Shown piece by piece: positions 10,324 through 18,419 of a stretch of DNA of 64,000 bases (its first letter is position 1; every line of letters begins with the position of its first letter). A program made the translations under genes and the position numbers. This DNA comes from Thermincola carboxydiphila (GTDB lineage: Bacteria > Bacillota > Thermincolia > Thermincolales > UBA2595). Location: positions 21,182 to 85,181 of the forward strand of contig JAENZX010000003.1 of assembly GCA_016841045.1 (NCBI GenBank). The letters are read 5' to 3'. The notes under the pieces are model-generated. The model had not been told where the DNA came from. It saw only the letters and a program-made list of their open reading frames with translations, and ran no database searches.

Positions 10324-11463
10324 TTAGGGTTTTTCCACTGTTTTCAATGTTACCAACACTGAACTGCCATTGCGGTACACTGTTAATAGAAGGGTTTCAC
10401 CTACTTTTGTCTTTTTTACTATCTCAGTAACATCATCAGGGGATTTAATCTTCTTTTTGTTTATTTCTGTAATTATATCACCCTGTCTGAGACCGGCACG
10501 CTCTGCCGGACCGCCCTGAGCGACATAACTGATGATTGCACCGTCGGTTCCCGGTGCCCCGAAATAACGTGCCAAGTCTTCATTAAGAGGCTGAAGGTAA
10601 ACACCAATATAAGATTTTACTACTTTACCCTTGTTAACCAAATCGTCAAGAACTTCCTTAACTGTAGCGGTCGGGATAGCAAAACCAATTCCCTGTGCAG
10701 AGGCGTTGACTGCTGTATTAATGCCGATTACTTCTCCTGCAGTATTAAGAAGAGGCCCACCACTGTTTCCTGGGTTAATGGCAGCGTCTGTCTGCAGAAG
10801 GTTCTTATATAAGCGGTCAGATATGGTCACCGGACGGCCTTTTGCACTGATTACTCCAACAGTAACTGTATGGTCCAAACCTAAAGGATTACCTATAGCA
10901 ATTACCCAGTTGCCAACCTCAGTTTTGTTTGAATCGCCCAGTTTTAACACAGGCAGGTCTTTCTTAACATTCACTTTAAGTACTGCAAGGTCAAGCTCCC
11001 GATCGGACCCGATGACCTTGGCGGGGACGGGCTCATCATAACCATTGATGATAACATTAATTTCTGATGCATTTTGAATGACATGTTCATTTGTTATAAT
11101 AAGACCAGATTTGTCAAAAATAAATCCTGAACCAATTCCCTTACTTCTCTCCTTCCGTGGGGAAAAATAATAGCCGTCACCAAAAAATTGCCTAAAAAAA
11201 GGGTCATTGGCATAAGGGTTGTTTTGAACATGGTCCGTAAATGCTTCAATATTAACGACTGCGGGACTAATCTTTTTTACGGTTTGAGTTATATCAGCAG
11301 GTCCCAGACTAATCTGGCCAGAAGATTTACTATCTTCTGCGCCCACTTGGTGTGGAAAGTAAAGCTTATAAGCTGTAACTCCACCCAGAACAAACATAAC
11401 ACCCATAATAAAACCAAATACCACAATACTCAGGATTGAAAAACGGCGTTTTAAATCTGACAT
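10324..11463 (-). CDS. htrA: HtrA/DegP-like membrane-anchored serine protease
   Basis: 379 residues: an N-terminal anchor helix (about 15-35), a trypsin-like protease domain and one C-terminal PDZ domain. The catalytic triad is visible as TNEHVI (His), DRELDLAVL (Asp) and GNSGGPLL (Ser). It degrades or refolds misfolded proteins at the outer face of the membrane. An AAGGAGATG site precedes the ATG. The upstream region carries paired direct repeats (separate entry) suggesting response-regulator control, as for Bacillus htrA genes under CssRS. Confidence 0.93.
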   Translation of the reverse strand: MSDLKRRFSILSIVVFGFIMGVMFVLGGVTAYKLYFPHQVGAEDSKSSGQISLGPADITQTVKKISPAVVNIEAFTDHVQNNPYANDPFFRQFFGDGYYFSPRKERSKGIGSGFIFDKSGLIITNEHVIQNASEINVIINGYDEPVPAKVIGSDRELDLAVLKVNVKKDLPVLKLGDSNKTEVGNWVIAIGNPLGLDHTVTVGVISAKGRPVTISDRLYKNLLQTDAAINPGNSGGPLLNTAGEVIGINTAVNASAQGIGFAIPTATVKEVLDDLVNKGKVVKSYIGVYLQPLNEDLARYFGAPGTDGAIISYVAQGGPAERAGLRQGDIITEINKKKIKSPDDVTEIVKKTKVGETLLLTVYRNGSSVLVTLKTVEKP

Positions 11464-11518
11464 TTGCTCATCTCCTTTTTAAATGTTCTTGGCAATTAAC
11501 TATGAGTATATGTCTGAT

Positions 11519-11573
11519 ATTATAATTAACTTTTGTCACCAATCTGTGTAAATTTTGTGAACAAAGTGTGAAC
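11519..11573 (-). promoter_or_regulatory. htrA promoter with paired direct repeats
   Basis: Reading toward htrA, a TATAAT -10 box occupies 11524-11519 and no good -35 is seen. Upstream lie two copies of GTTCACA (11573-11567 and 11562-11556), 11 bp apart, one helical turn. Tandem repeats with that phase are typical of OmpR-family response regulators and resemble the CssR sites at Bacillus htrA genes. Operator assignment is inference. Confidence 0.45.
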
Positions 11574-11685
11574 GTAAAAATATTAGAAAAAAACCTGTTT
11601 TTCTGCTGGATTCCACAAATTTTTCAAGTATAATATATAAGAAATACATCATTAAATAATGTTAAGCTCGACAGGGGGATTTGTT

Positions 11686-12042
11686 ATGCAGGTGTATCAT
11701 AACATTCCGTATGGGAAAGTCGTATTTTATATATTTACAATAGTGTTTCATTTATTTTTGCTTATCAGGTCGGCCGTAGAGTCACAGTATTTTCTTGCTG
11801 CCCTTCTTACTATTCCTGTCGTCGCTGTTTCACTTGTGCTAATTAAATTTCTTAATAAGACCTTAATCAGTGTGATTTTAAACGGTTCTACAGTTGAATT
11901 GGCTACCGCTTTTACAAGGTTAAATTCAGAGGTCCGTGAAATTAAAATAGAGGGCAGAGAAGTATCAACCCAAGGCAGGAAATTTGATATCAATCTCCAA
12001 AAAGCCAATAGTCTTATTAAGGCGATAAAAGAAAGTAGTTAG
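11686..12042 (+). CDS. Small two-helix membrane protein of unknown function
   Basis: 118 residues from ATG 11686, which has AGGGGG seven bases upstream; an earlier in-frame ATG (11659) does not. Two hydrophobic segments (about residues 10-28 and 36-56) are followed by a soluble tail ending ALIKESS-like. The protein is not recognised. The codons around the stop are duplicated (GAAAGTAGTTA twice, near 12031-12052), so a tandem duplication happened at the 3' end without changing the protein. It diverges from htrA. Confidence 0.6.
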   Translation: MQVYHNIPYGKVVFYIFTIVFHLFLLIRSAVESQYFLAALLTIPVVAVSLVLIKFLNKTLISVILNGSTVELATAFTRLNSEVREIKIEGREVSTQGRKFDINLQKANSLIKAIKESS

Positions 12043-12052
12043 AAAGTAGTTA

Positions 12053-12085
12053 GAAAAAATAGGTCGATGAAATATTCACCGACCT
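12053..12085 (-). terminator. Terminator of the 49-residue minus-strand gene
   Basis: AGGTCG (12061-12066) pairs with CGACCT (12080-12085). On the minus strand the hairpin is followed by a run of six T. It overlaps the stop of the small gene and may also serve the plus-strand gene weakly. Confidence 0.65.
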
Positions 12086-12225
12086 AATTTACGCATAAAA
12101 TAGCCCAAATAACCAACCGCTGCTATGGCTGCAATATGTGATACCCACCAGCCAAACCCCAAGAAACCCCATGTCCCAATTTGATAACGCTGGTCTGCAT
12201 CTTTTTTTGTCATAAAGCGCATCAT
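12076..12225 (-). CDS. 49-residue small membrane protein
   Basis: A short gene with a GGAGGTGG ribosome site six bases before the first of two adjacent ATG codons. The product has a basic, polar N-terminus (MMRFMTKKDADQRYQ), one hydrophobic segment rich in Gly, Trp and Ala (about residues 20-43) and a basic end (RKLGR). Its stop lies within a terminator hairpin oriented for this strand. The good ribosome site, membrane-like sequence and own terminator support a real gene. Function unknown. Confidence 0.65.
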   Translation of the reverse strand: MMRFMTKKDADQRYQIGTWGFLGFGWWVSHIAAIAAVGYLGYFMRKLGR

Positions 12226-12381
12226 TGTCCACCTCCATAATTAGCTTGCCCTTTTGTGAATAAATAATTGATACCTTATTTTGGACTTATCTTTTAAGGC
12301 ATTCATGTGTCGGCAAAAGAAAGATTTTGTAATATTTTGACTCTCTTCGAATATGTAATATTGTGAAGGGAGGGACTTAAA

Positions 12382-12711
12382 ATGAGTGAGGAGAAAACTT
12401 CTTTGGGGTTAACACCTAATGTTACGGCGGCGCTTGCGTATGCTTTGTGGTTGGTTGGCGGAATTATTGTTTATCTTATGGAGAAGGAGAATAAGTTTGT
12501 CAGGTTTCATGCAATGCAGTCAATAATGATGTTTGGAGCATTACTGATACTATCTATTTTCCTCGGGCTTATACCCATAATTAATCTTTTAGCAGCATTT
12601 ATTATGCCTGTTATTGTCTTAATATGCTGGATTTATGGTATTATTAAAGCATCTAAAGGAGAATCCTTTAAGTTTCCGTTTATAGGAGATTTAGCTGAAA
12701 AACAGATATAA
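12382..12711 (+). CDS. DUF4870-like small membrane protein
   Basis: 109 residues with three or four membrane helices. The pattern NVTAALAYALWLVGGIIVYL followed by KFVRFHAMQS is characteristic of the DUF4870 / Tic20-like family. The function of the bacterial family is not settled. A GGAGGGA site precedes the ATG, and it ends before a terminator shared with the convergent gene. Confidence 0.8.
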   Translation: MSEEKTSLGLTPNVTAALAYALWLVGGIIVYLMEKENKFVRFHAMQSIMMFGALLILSIFLGLIPIINLLAAFIMPVIVLICWIYGIIKASKGESFKFPFIGDLAEKQI

Positions 12712-12726
12712 AAACTTAAGTATATC

Positions 12727-12754
12727 AAAAAAGGCAACCTGGTGGTTGCCTTTT
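12727..12754. terminator. Bidirectional terminator
   Basis: AAAAGGCAACC, loop TGGT, GGTTGCCTTTT. A-run on the left and T-run on the right let it serve both the DUF4870 gene and the convergent basic-protein gene. Confidence 0.88.
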
Positions 12755-13052
12755 ACCTTGGCCTGGGCTTTGGTTTGTTTTTTTTATGTAATCGACCAGT
12801 TTTTTTCTTTTGTTTTAAAGAAAAAAGAAAATCTGTAAGCATAGTTTCCATCGGTATACCGGGGAATAAAGATCCGGCAAGCTTCCATGTGATTCCCGGC
12901 AGGTACTTTTCGGCTAACTCTCTGCCCATGAGACTCCCAACACGTCGTCCAAGCCCGCTGCCAATACTTCGTCCCATTTTACTGCCTAACTTCCCAAAAT
13001 CCAAGGTTTTCCTTCTTTTAGAGGAACGGGAATGTATGCGCAAACGTTTCAT
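12753..13052 (-). CDS. Small very basic protein, unknown
   Basis: 99 residues, rich in Arg and Lys at both ends (SSKRRK near the start, KPKPRPR at the end) with a Gly-rich middle. An AAAGGGG sequence lies upstream of the ATG, and the stop abuts a shared terminator with a T-run in this direction. No domain recognised; the charge could suit nucleic acid or membrane-surface binding, which is speculation. The opposite-strand frame (12742-13104) runs through the terminator and is less credible. Confidence 0.5.
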   Translation of the reverse strand: MKRLRIHSRSSKRRKTLDFGKLGSKMGRSIGSGLGRRVGSLMGRELAEKYLPGITWKLAGSLFPGIPMETMLTDFLFSLKQKKKTGRLHKKNKPKPRPR

Positions 13053-13186
13053 AATGACACGCCCCTTTCAGTTCTGTCTACCATATCTTATTATAATGAT
13101 ATAAAAAAGGTACTTAACGGGTTTGCAGGATATAGAAGTCTCATGGAGAATAATTTCTATCAACATAACCTAAGAGGTGATAATTA

Positions 13187-14059
13187 ATGAAGTACGAAGA
13201 ACCAGTGTTCCGACCACCCAGTGAAGCAAACAGTCTGCTGATTCAGGCCACTATCGGCTGTCCACATAACCGGTGTACTTTTTGCAGTATGTATAAGAAG
13301 AAAAAGTTTAATATTCGTTCTCTGGCTGAATTAATAGAAGAATTAGAAGAAGCCCGCACTCTTTATGGTAATCAGGTTCGTACCATTTTCTTTCCTGATG
13401 GAAATACTATTGTTATGAAAACTAATGACTTAGTTACCCTTTTTGAAGCAGCTCGAGATAAATTTCCACATTTGGAGAGAATTACTGTTTATGGTTCTTC
13501 AAAGTTCATCAATCGAAAAAGTTCTGAAGAATGGGAGCGCTTAGCTGCTGCCGGTTTGAATCGTGTTCACTCAGGACTTGAGAGTGGAGATGATATAGTA
13601 CTGAAGCATATTAACAAAGGAGTAACTGCTGAAGAAGCTATTTCTGCAGGGAAGAAGGTTAAACAGGCAGGGGTAGAACTAAGTGAATATGTTTTGGTAG
13701 GGATCGGTGGGCTCAAACACTGGCAGCAGCATGCTGTAAATACCGCACGGGTTCTTAATGAAATAAATCCGGACTTTATTCGGTTGAGGACTTACACCCC
13801 AATTCCGGGTACTATTTTATACGATGAGTATAGTAAGGGAGAATTCGAGCTGCCCGGTCCCTTAGAAGCGCTTAGGGAAGTACGTATGCTGGTAGAAAAT
13901 TTAACTTGTGACAGCATGCTTCTTAGTGATCACATTTCAAATTACTGGAACGTCCAAGGTCGACCGTCAGCGGACAAAGCAGCCTTGCTGGCTGAACTTG
14001 ATTATGCACTGAGTCTCCCTGAAAGCAAGTTTCATAAAAATGATCCACGACGGTTATAA
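13187..14059 (+). CDS. Radical SAM protein
   Basis: 290 residues with the cluster motif CPHNRCTFC near residue 25, i.e. Cx4Cx2C rather than the common Cx3Cx2C. This variant with a following SMYK is typical of one family of uncharacterised radical SAM proteins near the HemN/Elp3 group. A TIM-barrel-like body follows. No fused B12 or TRAM domain is seen, and the substrate is unknown. AGAGGTGATAATTA precedes the ATG. It is probably a single-gene unit. Confidence 0.8.
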   Translation: MKYEEPVFRPPSEANSLLIQATIGCPHNRCTFCSMYKKKKFNIRSLAELIEELEEARTLYGNQVRTIFFPDGNTIVMKTNDLVTLFEAARDKFPHLERITVYGSSKFINRKSSEEWERLAAAGLNRVHSGLESGDDIVLKHINKGVTAEEAISAGKKVKQAGVELSEYVLVGIGGLKHWQQHAVNTARVLNEINPDFIRLRTYTPIPGTILYDEYSKGEFELPGPLEALREVRMLVENLTCDSMLLSDHISNYWNVQGRPSADKAALLAELDYALSLPESKFHKNDPRRL

Positions 14060-14212
14060 AAACAGTTGGCAGTTAGCTGGAGTAATGGGGAAAAAATCGC
14101 CTGTTGCAATTATTACCTGAAAAAACCAAAACAGGTCCAGGCACCACCTCGCACTTTTCCGCATATAATTTAAACGTGACAAAAATATATGGCGGCGGGG
14201 GTGGGGTTATAA

Positions 14213-14917
14213 ATGGTACCTGAAATAGTGGCACTTGCCACGATTTCTCTGATTAACGGGTTATTGTTGCTGGTATCCTACATCACCAACAATACTTTTC
14301 CACAACCCTTAAGTGAGGAAGAGGAATCAAGATATCTTGATTTATTACAAGAGGGTGATGAAACCGCGCGTAACATTCTTGCTGAGCGCAATCTGAGGCT
14401 TGTAGCTCATATAGTAAAGAAGTTTGACGGCACAGGGGAAGATAATGATGACCTTATTTCTATCGGTACCATTGGACTAATCAAAGCAATAAACACGTAC
14501 AATAAAGGGAAGGGGACCAGACTGGCAACTTATGCGGCACGGTGTATTGAGAATGAAATCCTAATGCACCTAAGGTCAATCAAAAAGAACCGTATAGAAG
14601 TTTCCCTGTATGACTCTATAGGTGTTGATAAAGAGGGAAACGAAATAGCCCTGGTTGATGTATTGGGCACTGATGCCGAAATTGTAACAGAAGAGGTGGA
14701 AAACAACTTTGAACAAAGGAGACTTTTAGATAAAGTTAAAAGGCTCAGCGGAAGGGAGAAAAATGTCCTGGAGCTTAGGTTCGGGCTGTTTAACGGCATA
14801 AGGAAAACCCAGAAGGAGATAGCATGGAAACTGGGGATATCACGGTCGTATGTGTCAAGGATAGAAAAGAGGGCTATTAATAAGCTCATGAAGGAGTTTA
14901 AGAGTGAGTGTAAGTAG
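14213..14917 (+). CDS. sigK: RNA polymerase sporulation sigma factor sigma-K
   Basis: Late mother-cell sigma factor, 234 residues. A hydrophobic N-terminal pro-sequence (about residues 5-24, ATISLINGLLLLVSYIT) matches pro-sigma-K, which is cleaved by SpoIVFB during sporulation. Region 2 (LVAHIVKKFDGTGEDNDDLI) and the C-terminal region 4 helix-turn-helix (KTQKEIAWKLGISRSYVSRI) are clear. The gene is continuous, with no skin-type element splitting it. It ends at its own terminator. Confidence 0.95.
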   Translation: MVPEIVALATISLINGLLLLVSYITNNTFPQPLSEEEESRYLDLLQEGDETARNILAERNLRLVAHIVKKFDGTGEDNDDLISIGTIGLIKAINTYNKGKGTRLATYAARCIENEILMHLRSIKKNRIEVSLYDSIGVDKEGNEIALVDVLGTDAEIVTEEVENNFEQRRLLDKVKRLSGREKNVLELRFGLFNGIRKTQKEIAWKLGISRSYVSRIEKRAINKLMKEFKSECK

Positions 14918-14920
14918 TGC

Positions 14921-14951
14921 AAATGGCTGCCATTATGGCAGCCATTTTTTA
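14921..14951 (+). terminator. sigK terminator
   Basis: Stem 14921-14931 with 14937-14947 (AAATGGCTGCC type), followed by T residues. Also suited to the convergent LapA-like gene. Confidence 0.88.
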
Positions 14952-14964
14952 TGATAAAGAAATT

Positions 14965-15297
14965 TTACTGTGATTTCGCAGCTTCACTGGTATTATTCGC
15001 TTCTTCAGAGGCATCAAGATTGTTTGGGTCTTTTTGCCAGCAGTCAATCTTGTTTTGCTGTTCCTCGATTATTTGTTTGCAGGTTTTCAATTGTTTCCTA
15101 AGTGATAACTGTTTAAAAATTCCGAACAGGCCTGCAACTGTGAATCCAACTAAAGCTGAACCCAAAATTACAAGTACCAGTGAAATTTGGTTTATGTGCC
15201 AAAAGAAAAAATCTATATCAACTTTTGTGGCATTTTGAACAGCAAAAATAGCAATGCAAATGGAAAAAACCAGAGAAAAAAACAAATATACCTGCAA
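14965..15297 (-). CDS. LapA-domain (DUF1049) membrane protein
   Basis: 110 residues: two N-terminal membrane helices with NATKVDIDFFFWHINQISL between them, the pattern of the LapA/DUF1049 family, then a coiled-coil-like tail (LRKQLKTCKQIIEEQQNK). In E. coli, LapA helps control lipopolysaccharide synthesis, but Gram-positive homologues are uncharacterised. The start is TTG with GGGGGT about six bases upstream. Confidence 0.78.
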   Translation of the reverse strand: MQVYLFFSLVFSICIAIFAVQNATKVDIDFFFWHINQISLVLVILGSALVGFTVAGLFGIFKQLSLRKQLKTCKQIIEEQQNKIDCWQKDPNNLDASEEANNTSEAAKSQ

Positions 15298-15392
15298 ACA
15301 CTTTACCCCCTAGAACTTTCAAGTTAATACTTGTTTTTTCTGCAAAATCTGCCTCTTTTCCTTCTTTCTCCTAACATATATTTATAATGGTA

Positions 15393-15420
15393 CTGATACT
15401 TCCTAATAGGAAGGTGTCAG
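15393..15420. other. Hairpin downstream of the methyltransferase operon
   Basis: Twelve-base arms, 15393-15404 and 15408-15420, with one bulge. No T-run on either strand, so termination is doubtful; it may stabilise the 3' end of the minus-strand operon. Confidence 0.4.
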
Positions 15421-15476
15421 ATCCCTAATACAACAAGGCGGCCATTTTAATAATTAACCTCTTTGTGGTTCGCACG

Positions 15477-16268
15477 TTAGTCTTCTAGGGCTTCTGCTCT
15501 GAAGGCCTTCAGATAGTTTCGGGCGAAACGGTCTTTGTTTAAGAGGAGGTTAGTGGCCGTAACGGTACTAGTAAGTTTGCGGTCCGTTGGATCCATGATA
15601 GCCGCATCCATCCCGTTAACCATACAAATAGTTAAGAAATTCCGATTGATAAGTTTTCTTTTCGGCAAGTCGTGAGATACATTACTTAGACCAGAAATAG
15701 TTTTAACTTTGTAAGACTTTTTAATTTCATCCAGGCAACGAAAAAAAATCACACCATTTTCACTGTTAACTGCTAAGGGAAGCACCAAAGGATCGATGTA
15801 TACCTGCTCTAAATCCACGTTTGCCCGTTTAAGCTCATCCACCAGCTGACCGGCAATTTTTATCCGCTCTTCAGCGGTCTTAGGGATACCGCTGTCATTC
15901 ATGGTTAAAGCCACCACTGCACAGCCGTATTCACTGATCAGAGGGAGCATACCGCTAAGGCGGTCAGTTTCCATACTGATGGAGTTAAGCATGGCTTTAC
16001 CGCGGTGGGCTTTTAATCCAGCTTCAATTACGGCGGGTTCTGTACTGTCGATACATAAAGGAACATCAACTGCTTCTTGTAAAATCTTCACGGCCCACTC
16101 CATGTCATCTAACTCGTTATTGCCTTGAGCTGTATTTAGGTCCAAAAAGCTTGCTCCTCCGGCAGCCTGGCGGCGGGCCAAGTCCTGTAAAAAAGCTGCA
16201 TTTCTGGTTTTAATCGCTTCCTTTACTGAAGGAATAGTGCTATTAAGTTTCTCACCAACTATTAACAT
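15477..16268 (-). CDS. Methyltetrahydrofolate:corrinoid methyltransferase
   Basis: Pterin-binding TIM-barrel protein of 263 residues, similar to MtgA/MtvA and AcsE-type enzymes. Visible family motifs are VGEKLNST at the start, FLDLNTAQ, PLCIDSTEP and SGLSNVSHDLP. It should move a methyl group between a methyl-corrinoid protein and tetrahydrofolate. A GGAGGTATCC site precedes the ATG. It is the last gene of the operon; together with the UroD-family protein and corrinoid protein it makes a three-component demethylase that would feed methyl-THF into C1 metabolism. Confidence 0.88.
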   Translation of the reverse strand: MLIVGEKLNSTIPSVKEAIKTRNAAFLQDLARRQAAGGASFLDLNTAQGNNELDDMEWAVKILQEAVDVPLCIDSTEPAVIEAGLKAHRGKAMLNSISMETDRLSGMLPLISEYGCAVVALTMNDSGIPKTAEERIKIAGQLVDELKRANVDLEQVYIDPLVLPLAVNSENGVIFFRCLDEIKKSYKVKTISGLSNVSHDLPKRKLINRNFLTICMVNGMDAAIMDPTDRKLTSTVTATNLLLNKDRFARNYLKAFRAEALED

Positions 16269-16318
16269 TTTGGATACCTCCGATGGGTCTTGATTTATCT
16301 TGTCACCAGGTATATACC

Positions 16319-17512
16319 TTATATTGTTTTTCGGTTTAATGCAGCAAACACTGCAGAAACGGCTATACCTATCATTAAAACAATTACTATAGGAATAGCA
16401 CCGACGCTCCAGTTACCATGAGCACTGTTCACAACAGCACCAACAACTGGGGGCCCAAGCATAAACCCAACGTTAAACACCAGGTTTAAAATTGCCATGG
16501 CCAATCCGGCCAGTAAAGGCGAACCAACGGCCTCAGGAGCCAGAGTAAAGGTGGTGGTTGGGTAAAAACCCACGATAAAGCCCGTAAGGATCATCCACGG
16601 GACTACCAATTTTTCGGAACCTAACATAAAAGCATATCCATATACGATGCAGGTCAGTACGGCACTGATTACGAGAATGGATTTTGGCTTTTTAATTCGG
16701 TCAATCACCCACCCAGCTACTATGGTTGACACTATGCTTATCATAGGAGCTAAACTGACATAAAAATTAGCTGTGTCCGTCTTTATTCCATGAACTTCCT
16801 TAAAAAAACTGGGGGCCCAGGTAGTGAATCCGGCATTGGCAAAACCAAAGGCACCAAATCCGATGGCCAGCAACCAAATAGCCGGGCTTTTGAAACCAGC
16901 CGAGTATGTCCCTTGGTATTTCCCGGGCGGAGGCTTGTGTACGCTTTTTGCGGCGGTCGTAGGACTGGTTACTATACTCCAATAGACAACCAAGGTTACA
17001 AGGGTGACCAAAGAACCAAACCACCATACACCTCTCCAGCCGAAGGCTGATTTTAACGGGTTAGCTAGGTTAAAAATAAGAAAACTACCCATAGGCACCC
17101 ACGAAGCCCAAATTCCCATAGGGAGCCCCCTTTTAGCAGGCGGAAACCACATGGCGATTACGGCGGGAGCCACTACCGCGATGAGCCCCAGTCCGACCCC
17201 CTCGATGATTCTGCCTAATAACAGCATTGTTGCGCTGCCAGACATTGCCCCCACGGCGGACCCAAAGAAAGTACAAGTCAATGCTATCGCCCCGGCAGCT
17301 CGCGGCCCCAGCTTGTCTAGTATAAGAGCTGCAGGCAGGGAAAGAATTACCCCTGCCACAGCAAAAATAGACATCAGCCATCCCCCGAATGTCAAGTTAA
17401 TATCAAGTTTACTGAGCAGTGTGTCCATAACTGGGGGAATCTTAAATTGGTTAATTACAACCGCCACACTAGCCAGATAGGCCGCCCACATTACTGCCCA
17501 AGACTTGCCCAT
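16319..17512 (-). CDS. MFS transporter of the methyltransferase operon
   Basis: About 397 residues with 12 membrane helices; the loop after helix 2 has the MFS-like DKLGPRAAG pattern. I chose the internal ATG (17512) because GGAGAG lies seven bases upstream; the longer frame would overlap the corrinoid protein gene. Its position between the corrinoid and methyl-THF methyltransferase genes suggests that it imports the methylated substrate or exports the demethylated product. The substrate cannot be read from the sequence. Confidence 0.82.
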   Translation of the reverse strand: MGKSWAVMWAAYLASVAVVINQFKIPPVMDTLLSKLDINLTFGGWLMSIFAVAGVILSLPAALILDKLGPRAAGAIALTCTFFGSAVGAMSGSATMLLLGRIIEGVGLGLIAVVAPAVIAMWFPPAKRGLPMGIWASWVPMGSFLIFNLANPLKSAFGWRGVWWFGSLVTLVTLVVYWSIVTSPTTAAKSVHKPPPGKYQGTYSAGFKSPAIWLLAIGFGAFGFANAGFTTWAPSFFKEVHGIKTDTANFYVSLAPMISIVSTIVAGWVIDRIKKPKSILVISAVLTCIVYGYAFMLGSEKLVVPWMILTGFIVGFYPTTTFTLAPEAVGSPLLAGLAMAILNLVFNVGFMLGPPVVGAVVNSAHGNWSVGAIPIVIVLMIGIAVSAVFAALNRKTI

Positions 17513-17552
17513 TTTCCACTCTCCAAGTGCTATAATATAGCTATATTTTTGC

Positions 17553-18185
17553 TTATTGAGGAGCAAATACCTGTTCGGCGAACTTGACAGCGTCGCTGGC
17601 TACGGTTCCGAAATAGTCGGCCCCAACGCTTTTCAATACACTTTCATCTACATAGTTTCCGCCGATCATCACTTTAGCTTGTAACCCTGCGCCTTTAAGG
17701 GCGTCAATGGCCTCTTTCATAGCCTCCTGACAGCCTGTTAGAAGGACGCTCATGGCAACCAGCGGAGTCTGGGTATCTTTGACGGCTTCTACAAATTTGT
17801 CGGATGGGACATCCACGCCAAGGTCGACGACATTGTAACCCGCTCCTTTGAGCAGCATAACTACTATGTTTTTGCCCAGGTCATGGACATCACCTCTAAC
17901 TGTCCCGATGACGATGGTGCCGCGGTATTCCTGATTGCTTCCGGCCAGATGCGGCTCCAAAATCTCCATAGCTTCTTTCATGAATTCGCCAGCCAGAATC
18001 AGTTCACTTAAAAAATAGTCACCTGTCTCAAAACGGCTGCCTACCTCAGTCATGCCTGCCTGCAAGTTCTTAACAATCTCTAATGGCGGGATGCCACTGT
18101 TTATTCGTTCTTTTACCAAATCAATAACCTTGTCATCTTCCAACTCAGCAACAGCAGTTGATAAAGGTTCTGTTAATGATGACAT
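17553..18185 (-). CDS. Corrinoid methyl-carrier protein (MtgC/MtvC type)
   Basis: 210 residues from the ATG that follows GGAGGG by six bases. An N-terminal helical cap (B12-binding 2) of about 80 residues is followed by a Rossmann-like B12 domain with DVHDLGKNIV, whose histidine is the lower cobalt ligand. Later GxxxG and VMIGGNYVDES segments are as expected. It shuttles methyl groups from the UroD-family methyltransferase to the methyl-THF methyltransferase. No reductive activase gene for the corrinoid occurs in the window. Confidence 0.92.
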   Translation of the reverse strand: MSSLTEPLSTAVAELEDDKVIDLVKERINSGIPPLEIVKNLQAGMTEVGSRFETGDYFLSELILAGEFMKEAMEILEPHLAGSNQEYRGTIVIGTVRGDVHDLGKNIVVMLLKGAGYNVVDLGVDVPSDKFVEAVKDTQTPLVAMSVLLTGCQEAMKEAIDALKGAGLQAKVMIGGNYVDESVLKSVGADYFGTVASDAVKFAEQVFAPQ

Positions 18186-18226
18186 CGTTTGTCCCTCCAA
18201 TTCAGAAATTATATTTGGATTATGCT

Positions 18227-18403
18227 CTAGCGGTGCACCCAAAACCAAAGATAGGCGTAAGCCATCGCATCAAGCTGTTCCCATTCTTTTTTTACTATTT
18301 CAGGATTTCCTAAAATCTCGCCAAACTCCTTAATCTTTTCTTCCCATGGTACACATACCCCGGGGCGCATACCTTTTGACTCAACCTTATTGGACTCGGT
18401 CAT
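18227..18403 (-). CDS. 58-residue protein in the methyltransferase operon
   Basis: A short gene between the UroD-family methyltransferase and the corrinoid protein, with a GGAGGTAATCTCG ribosome site before its ATG. The product is charged and ends in an aromatic stretch (AMAYAYLWFWVHR). No family is recognised. Tight packing in the operon (16 bases after the upstream gene and 41 before the next) argues that it is translated and may act with the methyltransferase or its corrinoid partner, which is inference. Confidence 0.65.
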   Translation of the reverse strand: MTESNKVESKGMRPGVCVPWEEKIKEFGEILGNPEIVKKEWEQLDAMAYAYLWFWVHR

Positions 18404-18419
18404 CGAGATTACCTCCTCT

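Noticed and set aside
12742..13104. 120-residue plus-strand frame
   Set aside because: It starts inside a terminator and opposes the more gene-like basic frame on the minus strand.
14213..14917. skin-type interruption of sigK
   Set aside because: The gene is complete; no recombinase or split was found.
17004..17480. 158-residue plus-strand frame opposite the MFS gene
   Set aside because: Shadow of the transporter gene; no ribosome site and low-complexity composition.
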